A stretch of DNA of 64,000 nucleotides, from positions 310,001 to 374,000 of the forward strand of contig OZ234496.1 in the NCBI GenBank assembly GCA_965153455.1, in the 5' to 3' direction. Below, piece after piece: positions 10,996 through 24,009 of the stretch. Position 1 is the first letter of the stretch, and each line of letters opens with the position of its first letter. Position numbers and translations under genes: made by a program. Below the pieces are notes generated by a model that was not told the DNA's origin, ran no database searches, and saw only the letters and a list, made by a program, of their open reading frames with translations. The DNA is from Sphagnum compactum. Its lineage: Eukaryota > Bryophyta > Sphagnopsida > Sphagnales.

Positions 10996-13900
10996 AATAT
11001 TGTTTCATCCTGGCATTAATATCAAGTCAAACTTTGCAACTTGGTAAAAACAACTTTGAGAAATTTATTGGGCAAAGGAATTTTGACCCTGCTTATCATT
11101 TTAATTTCAAGTTTTAAATAATTTTTCGGTTATCAATCTTTGACACCTCAAAACAATTAGGGTAGAAGTGAAAACTATCAATCAACTGACCCCCTTACAT
11201 CTCTAAAGCAGCACAAGCTCGATACAAATTTATAATACCCCAACCAAAGCCTTAGTAGGTGGACATCGAGAAGTTGAGATTGACGAGATAGCTCAGAAGA
11301 CATTTGATGACAATTATTTCACACAACCAGTAAAGAGTAAAGATATGACATGTAAACGCTACACTTATTATTGTCACACAGGCATTCAAACCACATGCCA
11401 AGAGCACGAGTGCAAGGTTAGTGCCACTTTGTTTAATGGGAGAAATCACAAGTTGATTAACTAATCTTTCCATTGCTGATCTTCTGGAAAGGTTGGTCGA
11501 TAAGTTTCGTCGCAGATGTTAAAGGATTTTCATTGATCTTGACTACGTGGAGGTCTAGGTAAGAAAATCCATTCTAAATCCACCATACTTTGCTAGAACC
11601 TGTTATCAAGAGACATTATAGCTACACTTTAATTCAAGTCGGCAACTATTTTGTACCAAAAATGAACAACTTTAGAAAATATGTGCTCCATTGATCTATA
11701 TGTAAGAGCTCCTATTGGACATGATCAGTAGCTAATTGAATGGCAATAGACCCCATGTCACTATTGAGATCATACCCAACCCCAACTATATTGAAGTTTA
11801 TGCTGATTTTAAGGGTTGCTAAAGAATTTAGTTGTTACTCGACAAAACTCTCCATACACTTGAAACTAAATCAATTTAAGCTTATACATTTTCTTGGCAT
11901 GCTTACAAATGAATATTCTATAAAGGTGAACCACTTCCTTCAATCTAGTACACATTGGGGGCAACTTCCAAATACGGTAAATGTTCAGAATAGTGTGATT
12001 GAATGCCAAGACCAAAAGATCTCAAACAAATATGTGCATACAACACGGTTCAACAAAAAAAATTCAAGTAAATGCATAAAATGTATATGACATACATTTA
12101 TTTAGTTCAAGCAACATGTGGGAAGAAACAGATGTTGAACACATTGATTCCCGACATCCAAAGCCACATTGACGACGTAATATATAATGTGGATCCACAT
12201 ATATTCATTTGGATAACATTGGAAACAATAGATAGCACTCAGCTTATGAAAATTACCAGATAGGCATGGACAAAACATTCATACCTTCCAAGGGCATGTG
12301 CCGTGCATTCCACAAGCAATATTCAAGAGTAGAAGCTCCGTCACTCCTCTGCAGCTCATGTACACAAACTGATATCAAGATCCCACCTTACTTTTAGATC
12401 TTAAAAACCCTGCCAGCTTCACAAACTTGATAAAAAAATTCAAATTTGTTTGTCATATAAGCAGAACTAAAGTGTGAAATACAAACACAAATTTCGAGTT
12501 GCACCAGCAGCAGGTACCTCAAGGTTCAAAATGACAACCTCCACAGCGCATGGAACGTGGGAGAACACGTTTGCTGACGGGCCTTGAAGCAGTTCGACAC
12601 ACTTGGGGAACGCTGGCAGACACAGATAAACGGCAGGTGGGAGTTGCGAGTGGACAGCTGCGGCGAATCACAAACAAATTGAACTTGAATGAAAGCATTT
12701 TTATAGATGAAAAAGCCCTCACGTGTCATCACTGTAGTAGTTGCAGAGGAGTTGCTGTAGTCACATGGAGAAATTTGACTTGTGAAAAGTGGGGTGGGAA
12801 TGGGGCACCTTGCTTGTGCATGTAAGGTACTTTCGCATTTATGGACTCAGGATTTTTCCAGATTTTGGCTCAGGCAGTGATCACCTTTTGATGATTTCTC
12901 ACCTTTAAATAAACAATGATGTAGACATATTTGCAAATTATGACACATTTTATCCAAATACGTAGCAATTGGTACACCGTTACTTTAAGAACTATCATGT
13001 TTTTTTCTTATCACATTGAGAAAGTTGTGCTTCTCCATGCCCCTGTGCTCCTCTAGCTTTTAAGTTCTGTCCAGCCAAACTCTTGTGCAAGTTGTGCATC
13101 TGAATGCTCCAATGTACCTTTTAAGTTTTGTGTGATCAAGCTCTTGTTCAATATGTGCTCAAACTCCTATGCCATCCAAAGTTACTGTTGTTAGAAAAGA
13201 TTCTTCCTTTCTCCTAACTTTGTTGGTAGCTTAACATGATAACATCTTCTGATAATTTATTAACCTAAATAGACAACATGATGCCAAGTACAAGAAATTC
13301 CTAATTCATGCACCCTTTATTAAACCACAAAGATTAAACAATCTTAACATTTCCTAAAGTTGCAAAAAAGACATTGTCCACTTGTGTCCAGTAGGACAAC
13401 AAGATTTATTAATCTAACACTATTGATATTTTGTCATTGACACATGATAAGAATTAGTTTAAGTTTTTGGACATGTCCATTTCGTTTTGTTCAGTCCATG
13501 GACATGTCCAAAATCTAAATTATGGATTTTGGATGTGTTCTAGTTTTCTATATTGGTCATTTTGGCCTTTGGGCATGGGACAAAAAACTTTGTGTAAAAA
13601 CAATGCAGGGTGTGACTAGTAAGAACAGGTGGGTTGGTGTGGGCCAAGGCGAACGAGCACCCATTTGCTAGCCGGTGCTTTCACCATTTTGAATGAGAGG
13701 CCTCTTAATGGCCATATTGAGCCCACAAAAGTAAGATTTGAATTCAGGGACCCTGATTTTGTCGAAGCATGGGATAATTGCAATATTTACAAATAATTTA
13801 AATAATTTTCGGCTATCCACTGGAAGTCTGGAACTTATCATGAACATCTGGCAATATGGAGTGCTTTTTCCTTCAAAATCTGGCGAATTTGGGGCCTGTT

Positions 13901-14865
13901 TCCTTGAAAAGTCCTTTGTATAGGTCGAAATCATATTTTTCAGGTCCAAATTTGGCAAAAGTTCGCCAGTAAAAGAAACACTTACAAAACTGCTGAACTT
14001 TAAAAGGGGACAAAATAATTGGGGAGACGGGACTTTATTACAAGTGAGGTCATTTCTGACACCCCACAAACGGCAGTGTTGTGCATTATTGACCAGTCGA
14101 GTAAATAATGTTTTGCACCTCAAGTGTTCTTTGTAGAAGTTCACTCAGAAATTATTATTCTTACCTACTTTCAAGAGATGTACACAGAAGCAATGAAATC
14201 AACCAATATAAGGTTTCTTTTTCCACGGCTCTGACAAGGAGCTTTTATGAGCCTTGTGTGCACCAGCTGGCAAAAACCACATGTGACCCACGACAAACCA
14301 ACCAGGGGCTTTAATAATTGAACCCATATCATCATACCTTTTAGGATTCTGACAGCTACTGCCTCGGGCAACGAAAAACAGATGCAAGAAAACCCCCCTC
14401 CCCAAAAGGTCTATAAGGGCACGTTTTCATGAGGCTGGCTTGCCCATTGTTGGAACCACTGAAATATTGTGGCCAAAAAAAAGAAAAAGAATTTGTACCA
14501 AAGCATTTTGACGCGCTCATCACCCTAAACCCATCAACTCTAAACCAGTATTTTCTTTCTTCATTTCCTGATGTACTTAGGGTGGCGAGAATCCCCTAAC
14601 AATTCAGACTGTTCTACTGAGCTTAGATGTTCAAAGGCCTCTTCAGAGTTTAGGGTTTAGGCAACATTTTCATCTTTTGTCTTTTTTTACAATGTCTCGA
14701 TAATGGTCCTAATAGCTCCATCATATGTTGCAAGTATATTTTAGATTCATATATAAAGAAATCACAAATTCTTAAATTCTAAGTTTCTTACGATTTATCG
14801 TCAAGCAATGACATTTATAACAAAAAGATGTTGTTCATCTCATACATATAATATCCTTGGTTTTG
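10996..14865. other. Intergenic DNA, no recognised gene
   Basis: Open frames occur at 12550-12825 (+, 91 codons, Cys/His pairs near the end) and 13668-14144 (-, 158 codons). Neither resembles a family I know, and codon use gives no support. Part of 12500-12830 is more GC-rich than its surroundings. Nothing else was identified. Confidence 0.4.
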
Positions 14866-15255
14866 TCCTCTTGCGGTGGTGTCCGGTCGTCCTTTCCATT
14901 CATTCGTCCTGTCTTCCATCCATCTAAGTTCTTCATCCCGGAAGAAGAAGATGATTGAAGAGGAGGAGGACGGATGGCAGCAGCATGCAGCTCAGCTTTA
15001 CATGGTTGTCCTCTTGCGGTGGTGTCCGGCCGTCCCATCTTCTTCCATTGTTGTGGAAAGTGGGGGATGCCAGGAAGAAGAAGAAGATCGTCCTCTTGCG
15101 GTGGTGTCCGGTCGTCCCGTCTTCCTCCATTGTTGTGGAAAGTGGAGGATGCCAGGAAGAAGAAGAAGACTGTCCTCTTGCGGTGGTGTCCGGCCGTCTC
15201 CTCTTCCTCCATTGTTGTGCAAAGTGGGGGATGCCAGGAAGAAGAAGAAGACAAA
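14866..15255 (+). repeat. 82-bp tandem repeat
   Basis: Units starting TCCTCTTGCGGTGGTGTCCG occur at 15009, 15091 and 15173 (spacing 82 and 82). A diverged copy starts at 14866, 143 bp upstream. Each unit ends in a GAAGAAGAAG tract. Because 82 is not a multiple of 3, the repeat changes frame at each unit, and long low-complexity ORFs arise on both strands. These are not considered genes. Confidence 0.8.
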
Positions 15256-15504
15256 GAAAAACAAGAAGAAGAAGAAGAAGATGGATTGATGTGGGTTTTG
15301 GTTTTGTGCAGTCCGGAGGAGGGACTGGAGGGACTGAAAGCATTGGAACAGGGTGGGAATGTGGACGAGTCGCAAGTGGAACAAGTGAGACGAACGGTTC
15401 CCAATACGGATGATCCGAGTCTGCCGGTATGGACATTTTGGATGTGCACAATAGGCTTGCTATTTTGTTTCTAGAAGGCAATACTTGCTTGGAATTCCTG
15501 GAAG

Positions 15505-16007
15505 ATGCCATTAGAGAACTTGGAAATTCTTTCTCAACATGCTTTGCGTGTACTTTATGAAAGGTTTGAAGTTCTGAGGCTTTTGTCAGGATTTCAGTGT
15601 GAGGATTTTCCAGTGTTTCCAAACAACTTCATCACAAAGGTGGGTCATTTCATAATCATTTTTTTTTTTAATTTAAAGAAAATCTCAATTCGAGTTTTTT
15701 GTTAACAAAATTTTAAAGTTGTTTTTCCTCTGGCGAAATTGGTTTTCAGAATCATATACAATTGGTGGGAACCAACTATGGTGGCATGGTGGCATTCCGG
15801 ATGGCAGAGATGTATCCAAATTTTGTGAAGAAAGTGATGATTTCCAGCTCAGGGGTGGGTTTCGTGTCGACTAGCTTGGACGAGCTTCTTGCTAGGAGCA
15901 ATTGTCCAGCATCTACATATATACGTCATCTGCAAGGGAAATTATGGGGATCACATAAGAAGAAGAGAGGAGCTATGAGAAAATCATGTGTTTGTTATTT
16001 GTTTTAA
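15505..16007 (+). pseudogene. Alpha/beta-hydrolase fragment lacking the nucleophile
   Basis: Two ORF blocks join in phase 0 over a 110-bp candidate intron (donor AAG|GTGGGT at 15640, acceptor TTTTCAG at 15749). The second block reads LVGTNYGGMVAFRMAEMYP and VKKVMISSSGVGF, the nucleophile-elbow region of plant alpha/beta hydrolases. The elbow G-x-S-x-G is here G-T-N-Y-G (15768-15782): the catalytic serine is asparagine. Only about 130 codons exist and the later acid and histidine are absent, so no active hydrolase is encoded. Upstream similarity of the first block is unclear. It is probably a duplicated gene fragment; a captured fragment inside a transposon is the alternative. Confidence 0.6.
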
Positions 16008-18970
16008 ATTAGGTTTACACTAGGAACAAATTGGTGCCATCTTTTCTATATATAATATTTTAGGTGTATGTCCGTTCGGTCGTCCTCCTTGGGGGTTAGG
16101 GGTTAGCACGCCCTTCATAAACGCTTTTCAAAAGAAGAAAGCTTGGAATCTGCCCAAATCCTCCACAAATCTCAGCGATTTCAAAACCTTTTTTTTTCTC
16201 CTCAAAATGTGGCGATTTCAAAACTCTTTTTTTTCCCCTCCTGGAAATGTGGCGATTTAGTTTTTTTTGGAAATTTTCCAAAATGCTTGCTTCACCATGT
16301 ATGTTTTCATGGGGGACTTTTCAACGGATTTTCGTCACAAAAAATAAATAAAATAAAAATAAAATTAGCTGCTTTGCGCCTTTGTGTGTGTCTCTCTTGG
16401 TTTAAAAAAATCGGGGGACTTCACAGTGTCCGAAGGTCACCGGTACCCACTAGTCTACCCATATAATCAATGATATTTTAAATTGAATTTTTAACTAATT
16501 GTATAACCGCGGACCAGACAGTCGCAAAACCCATAGCGGTTAAGGGATGTCGAGTAAAAAGGTTAAAAAAAAGAATAGAGAAAAGGTCATATTAGGATTA
16601 CCTTCATGCTGCAGTCATACCATTTGGTCCAAAATATAATTAAAGTGAATAAGAACAACCAAATAAGTTAATTTTCAAAAAAGGGATAGCATAAAATAGT
16701 AGTTACCTTCCTACCCACTCAAAGTACTGCAAGCAATCTGCCCACGAGGGTAAACCGCCCTCCTCCTTCCTACCCACTCAAAGTGCTGCAAGCAATCTGC
16801 CCAAGAGGTTAAACCACCCTCCTCCTTGTGATACATGCGACATCTTATCCATTTGGTGCTACCCTCTATGGTAGCAACTACTACATCTAAAGTTACTATT
16901 CTTCAAAATAGTTCCAAATTCCAAAGAGCAGAACTCTCTATAATGAAGTTATTTCATTCTAGAAAACAACAAAGAAAAACTAACTACTACCTTCCTTGCT
17001 AGTAGAGAAATAAAATGTTATTTTTAAAGCATACATTTATTCATTTACACACTTGTAGAAACTTCAAAAAAACTCTTACATAATATTCCAAGTCAAGAGC
17101 ACTTTAGGTGCTCATACATCATACTCCTACCATACTCCTAGAAAAGAGATCTAAAGTGGAAAGACTAGAATGAGAAAAAGCAACCCAAAACTCCCCACCA
17201 CCTTATATATACATGTCCTAGACTCCTTATCCTCTTAGATTCCTTAACTCCTTATCCAAATCTTTTTCACATACATTAATTAATGGTCCATCCACCTCTT
17301 AAACACAAGTCTATCCAAGTTTTACTAACTAAGTGGTTTCCTACTCTAATAAACTAGGATACAATCAATATTTCTCTACCACTAACAACTAATAAAGCTA
17401 CTAGGAGGCCCTCCTAGCTAGTCAAACCTAAATAGTCTAGGTTTGTCCCACTAACATTAATGAATCTCTAAAATATAATGAAAATATCCATCTTGAATAC
17501 ATAGAATAATCATTTTTATTTAATAAAATATTAATCAAAACGTATTTGTGTATAGTAAATTTTGGATTGCTAAACATGTCATTATCATGAAATAGATTGT
17601 TAACATCTATTGATTTTTTCACAAAACATGCACAAAGTTAGTTTAGCTCATTTATTCATATATTATGTATGCAATCTTGTAATAATGATCAAACCACATT
17701 TTGCATACATGTAATGTCTTGTAAATATTCATAAATCCTTATTCAATTTAGCTAAAATTTGATTTTACACAACAACAAAATGTGAAATGCGGATCTCAAA
17801 AATAATGTTATTTGAAATTATACCTTTTTAACCATTCTTTGTTCACTTTTCATTTGTAATTATTGCATCTTCAAAATGTGTTCTTTTTAAACTTCATCCT
17901 ATTTGAATAAATTGACAAATGTGTAGGCTTGATCTACTTAGGTTTTTTCTTTTCTTTTTAGAAAGATAACTATTCATTTCATTGCAAACATCCTTGTAAA
18001 GGTGTAAGTGGGTTGAAATTGGATATGGCTTGTGTTATATGATGTTTAATCAAATCATATCAAAGATCAAAATGAAAAGTACATAGGAAGAACATTGACA
18101 AAAAATTTGGCCTAATAAATCTTTCAATGATTTTTGTTTCACATGAACACACACAATGAGGTGAACATCAATTGTTATGTAACACCTTAAGTGAATGTAA
18201 ATTACAATGAGAGAGAAAAATATATATGTGTGGCCAACATAGAATATTCATGACAAAATGTTTTATTCCAAGTCACATGATAAAACACAATTCTAATATT
18301 TTTAATTTTATGAAATCAAATTTCAATCTTGTTTTGTGTTCAACAAATATTTCATTGACTCAAATTCATTTCATGTTTTCACATTTGCTTCCTTTTACCC
18401 TTTGCAAATACAATTCTCAAATAATGTACATAATTTCAAAAAATCACACATATTTATACAATCTAGATTATATTTGAAACAAAACAAACAAACTTCAAAG
18501 AAATAAAAGAAGATTAATACCATGAATAGTGCTGAAATTGACTTCATCACATAGTTGTTTCTGCATGCTACATGTGCAAAGAACATTTTTCCATACTCAC
18601 ATTTTGCATTGATATTTGTTCCTTTGTTTAAATAAAGGGAAAAAAATATTTGTTCAAAACAAAAAAAAAATTCCTCAAAAATTCTTGAAGTGTAAGACAC
18701 CAATTCAGTCTTCTAAAGGCTTGAAAGGATACATAAAAGGCTATAATAACGTATGTTAGGTTGAATATGGTAGGATGAAATACAATGGGACTGTATAGTT
18801 TTCCTACCTAAACCAATTTTAATGAAGTTCATCATTACTGGAATTAAACATCAATTTCAGTAATCTCATTTTGAATCTTGCTATTTGGTCAAATATTTTC
18901 AAAAATTTACAAATATTTGGATTAAAGAGGGGGTGATAAAAGTAATAGGGTGCGAAATCAAGGTTAAATT
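16008..18970. other. AT-rich intergenic DNA
   Basis: No gene was recognised. A 59-bp unit is tandemly duplicated at 16706-16823 (starting CCTTCCTACCCACTC at 16706 and 16765). The rest is AT-rich with short random ORFs. Confidence 0.5.
16706..16823 (+). repeat. 59-bp tandem duplication
   Basis: Two adjacent copies starting at 16706 and 16765 differ at only a few positions. Confidence 0.85.
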
Positions 18971-19060
18971 CACTATGCCAAAACATGATTTTCATGATTA
19001 CAAAGATATGACTATAGTCGAATCAGACCCATTGTTCATGCCATTTTTGTAATCGTTTAT
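18971..19060 (+). mobile_element. Possible CACTA-transposon end
   Basis: CACTATGCCAAAACATGATT begins a stretch with ATATGACTATAG, resembling the second candidate end at 20746 (CACTACACCAAAACTTGA then repeated ATATGACTA). CACTA transposons start with CACTA followed by subterminal repeats. No matching opposite end or transposase was found. Confidence 0.35.
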
Positions 19061-19304
19061 GCCCTTATGGTATAAATGATGGGTCCTATTCAACTATGTA
19101 GTTGTATGAATGAATTCAAGAAAGTCACATTATGATGTAGTGATAAGGTGTCACTTTAAAAATAATTCAATTATGTCCAAAAACAATTTGCTTAAAGCCC
19201 TTGATTTGTAGTAATGTCCTTTTCTAAAAATGGAACTACATTAGTAATTAAAAATGTTACCAACTACTTACTAAGATTTCTAGATGACGAGTTGTTGGTA
19301 ACCC

Positions 19305-19500
19305 GTGGCTACGCCACTCCAGCCACCCCCAAGAAAAGGAGGGAGGACCCAAAAAAAACGAAAAAAAAAAAAACACTCCCTTCACTCCCCCGTCCGGTCC
19401 TTTCCCGCCCGTCCCCCCCCTGCTGGCCCCCCCCCACCTGTGCTGCCCCCCCTGCTGGCCCGCCCCACCCCTGCTGCGCCCCCCTGCAGTAACTTCCTAA
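19305..19500 (+). repeat. A-rich then C-rich low-complexity tract
   Basis: An A-rich stretch (about 19350-19373) is followed by about 120 bases of C-rich sequence (19377-19495). It looks like simple-sequence DNA. ORFs through it are proline-rich artefacts. Confidence 0.6.
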
Positions 19501-19892
19501 CTGCCGCTCAGTAAAAAGTAACTTAGGTAAATTAGGTAACTTCGAAAAGGTAAAAACGGACAGACGCACGCACGCACAGACACCATGTTTGTAATTATAT
19601 ATAAGATATAGCAGATCATACATTACAACATTTGTAGGTTTTCAAAATCAATATGTAGGTTGTTGTCCATAGAAAAACACCTTAGAAGAAATCATTATCT
19701 TGTTGTGTGGTTTTCATTTCTAAGCTTGAGTTTTAATAGTTGCAAGTTACACATCATTGCCACCACATTGGGTGTACACTTTTAGGTAAAACATGTTTAG
19801 GTGGGCCATTTTTGACATTTTAAAAAGTCCACATTTCACACTAAGTGAATTTCTTGTGATTATCATAATTATTAAACTATAAATCCTATACA

Positions 19893-20495
19893 TATGCCAA
19901 AGTTTTCAACTCTTGCTGATTTATGCCCCAAAGTTTTCACCTTTTCTCCAAGTATGCCAAAGTTATCAAACTTTGTCCCGATTATGCCAAATTTTTTTAC
20001 TTTTACCAACTTATGCCCCAAAGTTCTCAACTTTTCCCGAAGTTACACCAAAGTTATCAAAATTTGCCCTGGTTATGCTATTGTTATCCAGTTCTCTCCC
20101 CTTATGCTGATTCCCCTCTTTTTGCCAAACTTCTACCAATTTTTCTCACCTTTGCCCCACTCCTATCCCCAAGATATCAACTTCTTGGTGCTCTTATGCC
20201 CTAGCTTTCCACTTTTCCCAAACTTATGTTGAAAATTTTCACTTCTCCCCCCATTGTGCCAAACTTATCACGTTTTCCATACCTTCTACCCAAGGTATTG
20301 ACTTTTACCCCAATTATGCCCCCAATATCGAATTCCTTTCGGTCACACCAAAGTTATGTACTTCTTCCGAACCTATCTTCCCATTGCTTTTCATTCCGCC
20401 AAAGCTATCATGTTTTTTCATAGTTATGCCCATGTTATCCAATTTTCTCTGACTTATGCTCTGCTTATGAAATTTGCCCCAAGTTACGCCACACG
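19893..20495 (+). repeat. Degenerate ~30-bp tandem repeat
   Basis: Roughly 20 diverged units follow the pattern TTATGCC(CC)AAAGTTWTCAA then a pyrimidine-rich part, at intervals of 29-33 bases (19893, 19922, 19953, 19983, 20012, 20045 and onward). There is a strong strand asymmetry: purine-poor on the plus strand. Confidence 0.75.
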
Positions 20496-20745
20496 GGCCC
20501 ACCCCCCCCCCTCCCCCACACCCTTCCTCATGACGCACGAAATGTTCTGTTTTTTTTATTTAATATCCTTTTTGCTTTTAGCTCTAGCCTTTTCATCTAA
20601 CTATGAGTTCTTTTACTAAGTGTTCGATAGTTCTACTTGCAGTTTGCTAAATGTTGCGCTTAGAAGTTTTTGTTTTTACTAGCTAAAATTGGGATGACTT
20701 TGTAAGTCCTATGACAACATGTTCAAAAATGGATATCCTTCCAAT

Positions 20746-20900
20746 CACTACACCAAAACTTGACATTTATGACTATGACAAATATGACTAATGCCCATTT
20801 CTAATTGTACAGTCATATATGCCATCTTTTTGTGCCCACTTGTATTTTTGTAACCATGGATATGACTACATGACTAAAAGTCTTCATGGATATGAATACG
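20746..20900 (+). mobile_element. Probable CACTA-transposon end
   Basis: CACTACACCAAAACTTGACA is a typical CACTA/En-Spm terminus. It is followed by several direct copies of the subterminal motif ATATGACTA (near 20790, 20867 and 20889). The opposite end is not identified, so element length is unknown. Confidence 0.5.
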
Positions 20901-21271
20901 TGACTAAAAATCTTTTTCATGAACACGATATAATTTTTTAATAATATACAATTTCAAACATTAAAAACTATTAAAATGAGAAAGAACTAAAAGGTAAACA
21001 TACATGCCTAGTGAACATATTATAAACTTGTACATGATCAAGCACATGTACATAATTATTGCACAACTAATAATTAATACCTTATCATTTTTAGTACTTT
21101 TGCCTTATAGTCACTAATTATTTCATGTGAATTTTTGGATAGTGGTTAAAACAAGTTTTGGGGCGACTCTTCCCTTCAAAGAATTGGGAAGATGGGTGTA
21201 ACATTCATCATTGACACGAAAGGAATTGGTTGTGTGTTTAGTGGAATTCTAGTATTAATGCGTTCAAGACT

Positions 21272-22807
21272 CTATGAAAATAATTTAAACAATTCATTTT
21301 CCAAAGGTTCATTAGTGACATTGCTGCTGCTAGCTTCTTCTACCACTCCTTTTAGTTGTTGTTTTAGTATTTGTGGCCATCCTCTTTTTGTTAGCCAATC
21401 TAACGTTCCAAAAACATTCATAGTGATTTTTGGAGTGCTAAACAATGTAGCTTCAAGTTTTACATCAGTATTTTCTTGCACTTCATTAGGTGATCCAAAT
21501 TGTGTAAATTGTTGGGTATCTTCACTAGGTGAGCCAATTGGTTTTTCAACCATTGTTTGAGCCATTGTTACTTCCACTCCTTCTTCAATAGGTTTAAGTA
21601 CTTGGTATGATGTGGCTAAACTAAATAAAGAATTGAGTCCTCTCCATGGCCTACTTGGTGAAATAATTTGTTAAGTTGCAATAATAGCTTCTCTAACTTC
21701 TTTTTTATTTTATCTTCTCCAATCTCTCAATCTATTATTTTCTTTTCTTTCTCTATTCTTATTCGACATAGGTTCTAAACAATTTTTTTTCTTTTTTATC
21801 TACAACCATTCCTATTGTCACTTCCAATTTTTCAATTCCCATACAGATTTGGAATTATGACTATAAACCAAAATTCTTCTAATTCAGTTGTTTCAAATAT
21901 GTATACCTCACTCCTTCTTATTCTCATAGTGTATCCAGAACCCATAACCCTACGTGCCTAAAGCATATCGCTTGGCATCCATTTTTATATTAACACATTA
22001 ATATTGGGTTTAGCAAATTATCTTCTATCAAGGAATTGAATTGAATGATGCATAGCAAAAATTTCCTTTATAATAATTAGTGTGATAATGCATACAATTA
22101 TCAGTAACCATCTTTTATATTTTGTTAATTCAATGGCATCAATTATTAATGATCTATGTTGCATACACCACAATTCTATACCACCATGTAATTTCTTAAT
22201 AATCAATTCTTTTATATTTTCAGGTAATGTTTTGAATTTCTTTTAAAAATTTCCCCATTCATCTAATTATAGTGCATTCCTCAGTGTATACAAATAATCC
22301 TGAAAATTCCAACCATAACTACAATTTACCTTTAATCTTTCTTGAACTTCTTCTATGGTTATAATCTCTTTCATCCATTCATCTTTTCTTTCAACATTAG
22401 TCATAATCTACCATTTTTCATAATGTCCTTCGTACACATTATTATAATGATCTAAAAGTAACACAAATTTTGTCATGTCTTGTTCATAATAAGTGAATAA
22501 ATTTGGAAAAGTTAATACTTGTTTGGCCCCCAAAAAAGTCATCTTATTCATTCCACTATGTTTTCTTTCAATTTTATAAACACCCATTAAGTCTGTGTAT
22601 CCACAAGGTAATACCATATAAAGAACATGTATTAAGCAATATCCCTTTCCATTATTTCAATTTCATCTATTTCCACTTTCCTTTCCTCAATTTCCATTAA
22701 TTTAAATGTAATGTGGAAAGATGTCACATGGTTTTGAAGAAATTACATCTTGATTCCTCAAATTTCTCCAATAATGAATTGAATTAATCCTTAGCATGGT
22801 CACCAAA
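21272..22807 (-). pseudogene. Possible gag-like remains next to an LTR
   Basis: Minus-strand ORFs (21577-21272, 101 codons; 22617-22408, 69 codons; the latter with LTFPNLFTYYEQDMTKF and LLDHYNNVYEGHYEKW) lie directly on the inner side of the LTR-like repeat at 22808-23389. Their position would fit a 5' gag region of a minus-strand LTR element. No CCHC finger or known gag motif is visible, so this is inference from location only. Confidence 0.25.
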
Positions 22808-23389
22808 TGTTAACAATAAATTTTTGTATCGTTCTAGATTCTTGTCTTACTCCATTAGCATAAATACCATGTAAATATACTAACTAAGACATCATTCAAA
22901 TTTGGAGATTAATTCAATTAAAAATCCACATGCAATCTTGATCACAACCAAATGGAAGAGAAAACATCTATTCCATTCCATAAAACCATGTAGCTTTACA
23001 ATGCCTTTCCCCTTTTCTTCCTCTCATCTCTCCTAAGCTTCTTATTCCCTTCTCAAGAAAACATGTGAATATTCATACAACCCTTTTCCCTTTCCCCCAA
23101 AAAGATCCGTGTCAAGTCTACCTCTGATCGCTTAACTTTGTATTGATATGCCCTTTGGTAGTTTCAAGAAATAGTTATAACTATCTATGAATCATATCAT
23201 CCTAGATTTACTACTTATTAATGTCATTTCGGTTTTTGTCATCTCACCATGTCTCGACCAACTTGCCATTTTGCTATGATTGATGACTTATCCTAGCTTG
23301 ACAATTCTTAGGGTCTTGTTGGCACCTCCATCTAGTCTTGTATTCTCCATACTACTCTGTTGATATGCCTAAATATTTATTTCCTTACA
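22808..23389 (-). repeat. LTR-like dispersed repeat, copy 1 (582 bp)
   Basis: It runs TGTTAACAATAAAT...CCTTACA on the plus strand and is roughly 88-90% identical by eye to 56570-57155. Both copies have TG...CA ends. At this copy no 5-bp target duplication is seen (CCAAA on the left, ATAAG on the right). The sequence on its inner (left) side, read on the minus strand, starts TTTGGTGACCATGC, only weakly like a tRNA primer site. It could be a 5' LTR. Confidence 0.6.
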
Positions 23390-24009
23390 ATAAGTGGAAG
23401 CTTCTACGATCTACAATTCAAGATTGCATTTGTAATATTCTTCACTTATCTTTATATGATTTTTGAGATGTTCTTTGTTGGACATGATGTAGCCTAGGGT
23501 TGAGAGGGAGACTATGCAATCAATTGAGCTAGACTTTCAAATGACTCCTATCAATACCATATCTTCTAGAAAACAAAAGAGATTTTTGCATGTTGCTAAG
23601 GTTTTTTTGGACTTAGAAGCGTCTAAATCATGTGATGGGTTCCATATGGAAGAGGACCAATAGGCATAAGTAGATGGTGATGACTCATCCACTAGATGGT
23701 GTTTGATGATATCATTTCATTTTCTTGGAAATATGAAGTTCATCCTTTGCTTTCCTCTGTCCATATTCTTGATTTCAATTTTGTTGAATGTTTTGGATTT
23801 TCAACATGTTTTTTGTTTATTTATCTTTTTTTGAAAAAAAATTATGTTCTATGTATTAGTAACATCATATAAAAATACTTTTCCTAAAGGGACCAAAATG
23901 GAAGAAGAAATTCAAGATATTTTTCATTAATGTCTCATCCATCATTCATCCTTGTACAACCTTATATTATTGCTTTTGATTTGGAATATTTGTTTCAATG
24001 GTCACTGCT
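23390..24009. other. Intergenic DNA
   Basis: AT-rich sequence with no recognisable gene or repeat boundary. Confidence 0.4.

Noticed and set aside
14835-15622. Several long ORFs on both strands
   Set aside because: They come from the 82-bp tandem repeat and GAAGAA tracts; composition is low complexity and the frame shifts at each unit.
19214-19514. Proline-rich ORFs
   Set aside because: They are translations of a poly-C tract.
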